Shown here one piece after another: positions 59,780 to 64,000 of a stretch of 64,000 nt of DNA. Source of the stretch: Gnetum montanum (lineage: Eukaryota > Streptophyta > Gnetopsida > Gnetales > Gnetaceae); NCBI GenBank assembly GCA_015680685.1, contig MNCI01000825.1, positions 50,322 to 114,321 of the forward strand, given 5' to 3'. Position 1 is the stretch's first letter. The number at the start of each line of letters is the position of its first letter. The notes below the pieces were generated by a model. It did not search any database and was not told the origin of the DNA. It was given only the letters and a program-made list of their open reading frames with translations. A program made the position numbers and the translations under genes.

Positions 59780-60278
59780 TGATGAGCCATGATATCGCGT
59801 ACACGATATCGCAGCCGCCACGCGATATCGCGTCTTGCCTCATCTTCTATAAATAAGAGGCGGCGCCCTTTGTTCAAGAGAGTTAGACTTAGACCCTTAG
59901 CCAGATTCTTGCAGTTTTGTTATTCCAGAGTTAGAATTATTTCTATGTGTCTACAGTAGGAGTCATAGAGTGAACGGATCTTTATTCAAGAAATTTGTAC
60001 CTGAGCACAATTTTGTGTATGGCAATAAAGACGAACTTTATGATAAACCTTGAAGCATACAGATTAAGCTAATTAGTAATTAATGATTATTTAATGCTTT
60101 CCTAGTTAATTAATATCTTTCTTAACCTTCAACCCCCTTAGTTAAATACACTCAGTACAACCGCTTTGAGCATGCATGTAGTGCTAGGTAACCTAGTGAC
60201 GATTACCATTTGGTAATCCCAGTAGTGTTGCACTGCTTAAGGATGTGTACGGCAAGTGGGGTACCTCGCCACTCATCA
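59780..60278 (+). repeat. A5 5' LTR (499 bp)
   Basis: TGATGAGCCATG...CACTCATCA. GATATCGC(G/A) palindromes at 59791, 59805 and 59824, then TATA box CTATAAATAAG at 59847-59857. Only half the length of the A1 LTR, with the same signal order. The 3' copy is outside the window. Confidence 0.75.
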
Positions 60279-60300
60279 TTGGCACCATTGCCAGGGACTT
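60279..60300 (+). promoter_or_regulatory. A5 primer-binding site
   Basis: TTGGCACCATTGCCAGGGA right after the LTR. Confidence 0.8.
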
Positions 60301-60530
60301 AGTTGTTTGTGCGCTGTGTAGAACATAGGAATTCATTCATATCGTTGGAATGTTAGAACGAACCCTTAGGGTTAATCAAAGAAAGATAAGAAAATAGTAC
60401 ATCGCACACTGAACAAGACAAGATGTCTTCTTCTTCGCATAAGAGCACTTCACCGCCTAGGACTAACACAAGAGGCAATCAGCGGCATAATACACGTAAC
60501 CAAGATCTGCCAGTTCCTCAATAGTTTCAT

Positions 60531-62880
60531 GTGGTATATACTCATCCCGATGAGTATGTACCTAATTTCACCTTTATTCTCCACCAAGATGAACAACTGC
60601 GTTGGAGAGACTTGAAACGTAACATAGTGTTGCCTTCAAATGGATCAGTCCCCAACATGCTCCTTCGTGCTCTCACACAAATAGGCATGCCACTTTTATA
60701 TGCAGAATACATTGCATGTGATCATGACACAAGGGACTATCATCCCACAGAAGCGCAACGTCAAAGGGACTTGCGACAGGAGAGATACCATACATCCTTG
60801 AAGGGTAAATGGCCCCATAACACTCCACACGTTTTGAGCGAAATTGAGGATGGTGAACCTGCTCCAATAGGTTCCCCACAAAACGATGTTCCTCCTCCTA
60901 ACACTGGTCAGGAGGTGGTGTATCAAAACCTTTACTCTACTATTCACAACCCTAGTTCTGATACCCACAAACACGAAGTGTTCAAAGAAGGAACACAAAC
61001 ACACGATAAGGACAAACGTTCTGATCATGATCACGATTGAGGCCAAGACCACTGAAGAGAAGGTAGAAAATACCATCATAGCGATGGTTCTCCTTCTTCT
61101 TCACCTTCATTGTCACCTTCACCCTCTCCTTCAGTGTCCAGATGCAGTCATAGGGAAACTAATTGTGAGGATAAGGGAAAACAAAGTGAAAAACATCGAC
61201 GAGAGAGTCGAGAACAAGGACGAGGGCATTCTAAAGAATCAAGGCATAGAAGAAGGGAGAGTAGGGAACTACGTAGACATCATAGACATTATGAACAAGA
61301 TGATTATGAAGAACCCCTACTCGCAACTAGAAGCATGCTAGATATAATGGAGATCGTAAGAGTTCCAACAAGGCACCAAAAGGATAGTAGGATCAAGAGG
61401 TTAGACATGAACAACATCCCACGATTTGAAGGGGGATACAACGCTAATCCTCAAAATCATTTACAAGCATTTCACGATGCATGTGTCTTGCAAAACATAG
61501 GAAATAAATGGCAAAAATTGAAGTTGTTCCCAAGGACACTAGTGAAAGAAGCTAAAAGCTAGTACCGGTCCTTAGAACTGGAATCCATTCGGAGGTGGAG
61601 TACAATGTTAGAACTATTCAATGATAAGTACCAAACGTACTCCTGAGTGTTTAACCTGTGAAAGCAAATCCAAGGATGGAAGCAAGGAAATCATGAACCC
61701 TTCGATGCTACCATGGGCCGCTATTACGCACTGTTATATTGTTGCCTTGGTCATGGTTATTCGCAGCGGGATCAACTATGCCATCTCGTGGATGGACTTA
61801 GGCATGAAACAAGAAGAACCCTTGGGACGTACACTTAAGGAAGGTTATCAGAGCTGAGGTCTCATCAAATTCATAGATTGCTAGAGCAAGTAGCCAAAGA
61901 AGAAGGTGAGCTACGAAAGAGAGAAAGTGCAGAAGAATACAACCGAGATCCTTCCCTCCGAAAAAGGGGAGTGAGATTTTGTGAGGAGGAAGAAGAGTCA
62001 CCACTCAAAGAGATGGTGAATAGGAAAACGTTGCCTCTCCAAAACTTAATAACAAAAGTATCGGCAAAGGTAGACCAAATGTGGGACTCCCTGGATAGTA
62101 GGTTTGAAATTGTTCTTAAAATTGTAGAGGAGTCTAGGCAACGAGGTAGTGACCGTGACAAAAAGAAAAAGAGAGAAGTGGAAAATGCACGTAACAAGGG
62201 TAAGGGAAAAATGGCCATCACAGAAGAGGTTGTGGATTCAAACACGGAAAATGATCGTGGATGCGAGATATGCCAATAAGACCATCCTAAGGGATGTTGC
62301 CCAGTGATCTCACATCTACAAGAGTCTGGGGTATATGCACTCAACCCACGACTAAACAAACAGAAAGCACCCCGACGGTTACCTTATCCCCAAGGTAGTT
62401 CCACCAACCTTCAACATATTATCCAAGTGAAACTCCACCACAACCCGTTGAGCAACATCAACAGTGGAAATACCCACAGTCATGGGGGCTGCCACCACCA
62501 AGGCAACAATACCCCTACCGACAACCTGACCCATATGGCTACTATGTGCAGCATTCAATCTCTCCATGTGACTCTGTTAGTCATGTTACACCAAAACATC
62601 ACTACCAAGCTTGTGAGTATTATAGAACTTCTCCTAGGGAAGATAACCTAGAAACATACCATCCTTCAAATGCATCCGTAGCTCTCACACCAATAGCTCC
62701 ATTACCACTTGCTCCAGCAATGCAAGGGAACTCCCTACTCAACCGCAGCAACCCAATGCCACAAGGGCTATAAATCCTCAACCCACTATTGGTTCTGACA
62801 ACCGTATGAAGAAAATACCTTTCTTCAAAGCCAACAGTCCAACCAAGCCCTTACAACCACAAGTGGTTGAACCTCTGAAC
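60531..62880 (+). pseudogene. gag: A5 gag, Athila-like, with Arg/Ser-rich segment
   Basis: One frame from 60531 to about 62397, then a shift into the frame used by protease and RT. N-terminal domain (60531-61040); a serine run then an Arg/Ser/His/Glu-rich segment (61083-61290); core with RLDMNNIPRFEGGYN (61401), HLQAFHDAC, LKLFPRTL, KQIQGWKQ (about 61654), LLEQVAKEEGEL (61878); zinc knuckle CEICQ(stop)DHPKGCC (about 62263); Pro/Gln/Tyr-rich tail (62397-62880). Stops at 61038, about 61053, 61560, 61632, 61647, 61842 and 62277. The codons before the core are not seen as broken, so the frame is easy to follow. Confidence 0.85.
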
Positions 62881-62945
62881 GCCTCCCCATCAAACAAGGC
62901 TTCAGAGCTCCCTTCGAACCAAACACCGATCTCAATGCATATGGT

Positions 62946-63520
62946 TAACTGACTGGATCAAGGTTGGCCACCTTCCTAGGAAATTCTCTGATCCTGGAAG
63001 CCCTCTAATATATCTCCAAATCGCTAGGAATGAGCCATGCAAAGCTCTTCTAGACTCAGGTTCTAGAGTCAACTTAATATCACAAGAAATGTACAAAGCC
63101 TGGAACCTGCCTCCATTAAGGAAGAGCAATATTTTCCTAGATCTGGCTGACCATTCCATCAATGTTCCCTTGGGACTGGTGGAGGATATCGTCACCACTG
63201 TGTGTGGGTGGTCGTACCCAGTTGATTTCTTAGTGATACAAGTGAATAACGGTAAAAGGGACTTCCCAATAATAATGGGAAGGGCATGGCTAAGTACTAT
63301 AGATGCACATCTAGGAATCTACGATCTTTCCCTAGAAATATCTAAGGAGAACACTTTTGGAAAGATCGAGAAGAAAAAGGTTCCATGCATCGCATACAGT
63401 GATACAAGATGCAATTGCGTGCAGAGATCATGGGTTGTGCAAAGTTTAGCATTGCCTACATGCAACCGGTATGCACAAGACATTAATATACAAAAGTTCC
63501 TGTATGCAGCAGCCACATGA
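62946..63520 (+). pseudogene. pro: A5 protease
   Basis: Retropepsin-like. CKALLDSGSRVNLIS (63035-63080) has the active-site DSG (Asp at 63053); then VPLGLVEDI, YPVDFLVIQ and PIIMGRAWLSTIDAHLGI (about 63266-63320), the second hallmark (family form: ILGRPFLAT). One stop at about 62992; the catalytic residue is intact. Confidence 0.85.
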
Positions 63521-64000
63521 CAAGAAGACACCCAGTGGCTAATAGTTGATCAAGAGAGAAACTCACTAACGTGCATGAAACTAACTGAGGGAATAACTTG
63601 CACTTATATTGAAAGCATAGATGCACTAGAGCAAGTCTGCTGCCAACTTCCAAGCCTTAACCTTGAAAACATCAACTGAGGGAAGTTGGAAATTCCTAAA
63701 AAATTCAAGCAAAAGCCCCTAGAATTGAAATCATTTCCCACCAGTCTGGAATATATGACCCTCGAAAATGGAAAACCAATAATCATCAATGTAAGACTTG
63801 CTTCCAAACAAAAAGGAAGTCTATTGAAAGTGATAAACAAGTGGTCAAAAGCCTTTTCCTGGTCATATCCCGAATTAACTAGAATAGATCCTAGGATATG
63901 CCAGCATAGGATTTACACTGACCCCTCCATGAAACCTCAAAAACAATCGTAGAGGCGATTGAACCCAAAATTGAAGCAAGTAGTAAAAGAAGAAATAGAA
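63521..64000 (+). pseudogene. rt: A5 reverse transcriptase, N-terminal part
   Basis: LKSFPTSLEYMTLENGKPIIIN (about 63727-63790), LLKVINKWSKAFSWSYPELTRIDPRICQHRI (63825-63913) and RRLNPKLKQVVKEEIE (63954-64000) match the start of Athila-type RT. Stops at 63518, 63678 and 63949. The catalytic palm lies beyond the window. Confidence 0.85.

Larger units (their letters stand above)
59780..64000 (+). mobile_element. A5: Athila-like element with protease and RT, right part outside window
   Basis: 5' LTR 59780-60278, primer-binding site, leader, gag (60531 to about 62880), protease (about 62946-63330) and the start of RT (63686 on). Unlike A1-A3 it has pol. LTR layout and gag place it in the same lineage as A1. 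It is broken by stops and one frameshift. Confidence 0.85.

Overview
This 64 kb window looks like a repeat-dominated plant genome (a seed plant with a large, slowly purged genome; conifer-like is plausible but cannot be proved from the sequence). I see no ordinary host gene. Almost everything is decayed Ty3/gypsy LTR retrotransposon, plus one RTE-type LINE tail. There are single ambiguous bases (N) at 23507 and 32690. Element names T1-T3 and A1-A5 are mine.

Two lineages alternate. (1) Tat-like elements T1 (1-9408, minus, runs off the left edge), T2 (17204 to about 20157, minus, partial) and T3 (22415-38443, minus, nearly complete). They share a primer-binding site of the form TGGYRCTARAAGGAGGGCC, a gag with a CX2H...GHxTxxC motif, a protease, and (in T3) an RT followed by two RNase H domains and an integrase. 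(2) Athila-like elements A1 (9409-17203, minus), A2 (38805-55466, plus), A3 (39909-47527, plus), A4 (an inverted fragment, about 49840-50960) and A5 (59780 to beyond 64000, plus). Their primer-binding site resembles TTGGCGTCGTTGCCGGGGA, their LTRs end in ACTCATCA, and their gag has a CX2CX3HX4C knuckle.

Layout: T1 sits inside the 3' part of A1, and A1 sits inside the gag of T2 (three-level nest, 1 to about 20157). A LINE tail lies at 21080-21690. T3 fills 22415-38443. A2 spans 38805-55466 and is split by A3, which is flanked by a perfect 5-bp target duplication (ATCTT). A 4.3 kb stretch of unassigned DNA leads to A5, whose gag, protease and start of RT run to the window edge.

The most unusual feature is a multi-exon gene on the opposite strand inside the Tat-like elements, between the protease and the RT. 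In T3 it can be traced through 8 exons (28472-32525), all with GT-AG introns and one continuous frame of 1040 codons broken only by four stop codons. T1 carries the last five exons of a diverged homologue (1-2418) with the same exon boundaries and intron phases. The gene is therefore a stable part of this lineage, not a chance insertion. A second unusual system is the pol-less organisation of A1/A2/A3: LTR, gag, a conserved non-coding block, an internal copy of the LTR promoter signature, then a 3' ORF with a long coiled coil. A5 has the same gag type with protease and RT and could be a relative of the enzyme donor.
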